Source: CALCLY01 sp900552775 (GTDB lineage Bacteria; Bacillota; Clostridia; UMGS1883; UMGS1540). Taken from it: a stretch of DNA of 64,000 bases. The stretch is taken from NCBI GenBank assembly GCA_937966555.1, contig CALCLY010000031.1:62001-126000 (forward strand), in the 5' to 3' direction. The position numbers and the translations under genes are program-made. The number at the start of each line of letters is the position of its first letter. Within the stretch, counting starts at the first letter, position 1. The notes beneath the pieces are model-generated. The model saw nothing but the letters and a program-made list of their open reading frames with translations, did not search any database and was not told the origin of the DNA. Positions 62,918 to 64,000 of this stretch are shown here, one piece after another.

Positions 62918-63439
62918 ATGCTTAAAGCCATAGGACATTTCAGAACAATTACACGTCACAGACACCTTGTGATAAAGCATGCCTTCAAGGTTGGAATAGG
63001 CTTTCGCGGTCTTTTTCACGACCTTTCAAAATACAGCCCCGCGGAATTTATTGTGGGCGCCAAATACTATTTCGGCACAAAAAGCCCCAACGAGGGCGAG
63101 CGCGCGGAATACGGATATTCAAAGGCGTGGCTGCATCATAAGGGCAGAAACAAGCACCACTTTGAATACTGGACGGATTACAACCCGAAAACACGTATTC
63201 TTTCGCCCATTGAGATGCCTCTGCGCTATGTGAAGGAAATGTTTTGCGACAGAGTTGCGGCAAGTAAAGTATACCAGGGGAAAAACTACACAGATTCGCA
63301 TCCGCTACAATATTTTCAGAAAGCAAAAGGAAAACGCTTTATAAACGAAAAGACCTCCGACCTTTTGGAAAGCTGGCTTATAATGCTCAGCGAAAAAGGC
63401 GAGGAGGAAACTTTCCGTTATATTAAAAACTATAAATAA
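62918..63439 (+). CDS. DUF5662 family protein
   Basis: 173 aa; AAAGGAG precedes the ATG. HFRTITRHRHLVIKHAFKVG, LFHDLSKYSPAEFIVGAKYY, AWLHHKGRNKHHFEYWTDY and MPLRYVKEMFCDRVAASKVY are typical. The family has spaced His/Asp residues (HD-like: H..HDLSK..HH..HH) that could bind metal, but no known function. Converges on alr with 5 bp between the stops. Confidence 0.8.
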   Translation: MLKAIGHFRTITRHRHLVIKHAFKVGIGFRGLFHDLSKYSPAEFIVGAKYYFGTKSPNEGERAEYGYSKAWLHHKGRNKHHFEYWTDYNPKTRILSPIEMPLRYVKEMFCDRVAASKVYQGKNYTDSHPLQYFQKAKGKRFINEKTSDLLESWLIMLSEKGEEETFRYIKNYK

Positions 63440-63444
63440 AAAAA

Positions 63445-64000
63445 TCAAATGTATACGCGCGCAACTCTTTTTCCTATTCCGCATATTATTTCATAGTTTA
63501 TTGTGCCGGCTCTTTCCGCCACTTCATCCGCTGTTACGGAGGCGTCACCGTCTTTCCCGATTAGGGTAACGTCGCTGTCAATCTCAACGCCGTCAATATC
63601 CGTAATATCAACCATAAACTGGTCCATACATATTCTGCCTATTATAGGCGCATACCTGCCGCATATAATAACCCTGCCGTTATTTGACAGGCTGCGCGGA
63701 TACCCGTCGGCATAGCCTACCGGTATTGTGGCTATGCGGGTCTCGCGTTTTGTTACAAACGTCTGACCGTAGCTTACGCCAACACCCGCAGGCACCGTAT
63801 GAATATGCACAACATGTGTTTTAAGCTGAAGTGCGGGCTTTAATTTGAGCGCGGATTTATCTACGTTTTCGGAAGGATACAGTCCGTACGATATAATTCC
63901 CGAACGCACCATATCATACTGGAACTCCGGGAAAGTCATTATTCCGGCACTGTTATTTATATGCTTCATCGGAATATATACACCTTGTTTTTCAAGACGT
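63445..64000 (-). CDS. alr: Alanine racemase, C-terminal part (partial)
   Basis: The frame is open to the right edge (185 codons seen); an internal ATG at 63969 is not the start because coding continues upstream as RLEKQGVYIP. HINNSAGIMTFPEFQYDMVR, GIISYGLYPS, VSYGQTFVTKRETRIATIPV and GYADGYPRSLSN with the catalytic Tyr region, then RICMDQFMVDITDI, are Alr. The PLP Lys lies outside. Makes D-alanine for the wall. Confidence 0.95.
   Translation of the reverse strand, partial: RLEKQGVYIPMKHINNSAGIMTFPEFQYDMVRSGIISYGLYPSENVDKSALKLKPALQLKTHVVHIHTVPAGVGVSYGQTFVTKRETRIATIPVGYADGYPRSLSNNGRVIICGRYAPIIGRICMDQFMVDITDIDGVEIDSDVTLIGKDGDASVTADEVAERAGTINYEIICGIGKRVARVYI

Overview
The window looks like a chromosomal segment of a Gram-positive, low-to-moderate GC member of the Clostridia (Bacillota), probably an uncultured gut or anaerobic lineage. 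Supporting signs are Rex, an Asp23-type protein, an infC-rpmI-rplT operon with an L20-type leader, copper-amine-oxidase-like 'stalk' domains, dockerin-like C-termini, an S-layer-homology (SLH) peptidase and near-consensus sigma-A promoters with 17-bp spacers. The genus cannot be fixed from sequence reading alone. No tRNA, rRNA, CRISPR array, insertion sequence or phage gene was seen.

Layout. 1-5435 (minus): a probable operon of aconitase, NAD-type isocitrate dehydrogenase, Rex, a P-loop/Asp23 fusion and polA (cut by the window edge). 5448-8130 (minus): an N-acylglucosamine 2-epimerase family enzyme, an RNA methyltransferase and a C_GCAxxG_C_C redox protein. 8203-9546 (minus): rplT, rpmI and infC (rare ATA start) with leader and promoter, preceded by a broken hydE remnant. 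10005-18440: sialate-O-acetylesterase-like protein, WG-repeat/stalk protein, YgjV-like membrane protein, a sugar oxidoreductase/isomerase pair facing an AraC regulator, a VOC protein and a stalk-nuclease fusion. 18465-22729 (minus): argC-argJ-argB-argD.

22871-43245 (plus) is the centrepiece: a consensus promoter, a cyclic-di-GMP-I (GEMM-I) riboswitch overlapping a terminator, then 17 tightly packed exopolysaccharide genes. They include a Wzx-like flippase, a Wzy-like polymerase, a phosphoglycosyl transferase, six chain-building glycosyltransferases, a GtrB/GtrII-like pair, an O-acyltransferase and a YdjC-type deacetylase. There are also two tandem Wzz-like proteins, one fused to a degenerate GGDEF domain, a membrane EAL protein, and a membrane metallophosphoesterase with a DnaA-domain-I-like N-terminus. 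No tyrosine kinase is present. Together with an apparently active membrane diguanylate cyclase at 54289-55482, the window holds a synthase, a hydrolase, an RNA sensor and a candidate protein effector for c-di-GMP around one polysaccharide.

43279-49376 (minus): two paralogous secreted beta-helix/dockerin-like proteins, the second interrupted by an in-frame TAG, with a LexA-like palindrome at its promoter. 49489-53921 (minus): CatA-like acetyltransferase, a broken flavin oxidoreductase, an SLH-M13 peptidase and a TetR regulator with its own operator. 54055-62474: a broken zinc-ribbon gene, the diguanylate cyclase, a heparinase-II/III-like lyase, an ADP-ribosylglycohydrolase family protein, an AraC regulator and a stalk protein. 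62489-64000: a decayed gene remnant, a DUF5662 protein and the C-terminal half of alanine racemase (alr).
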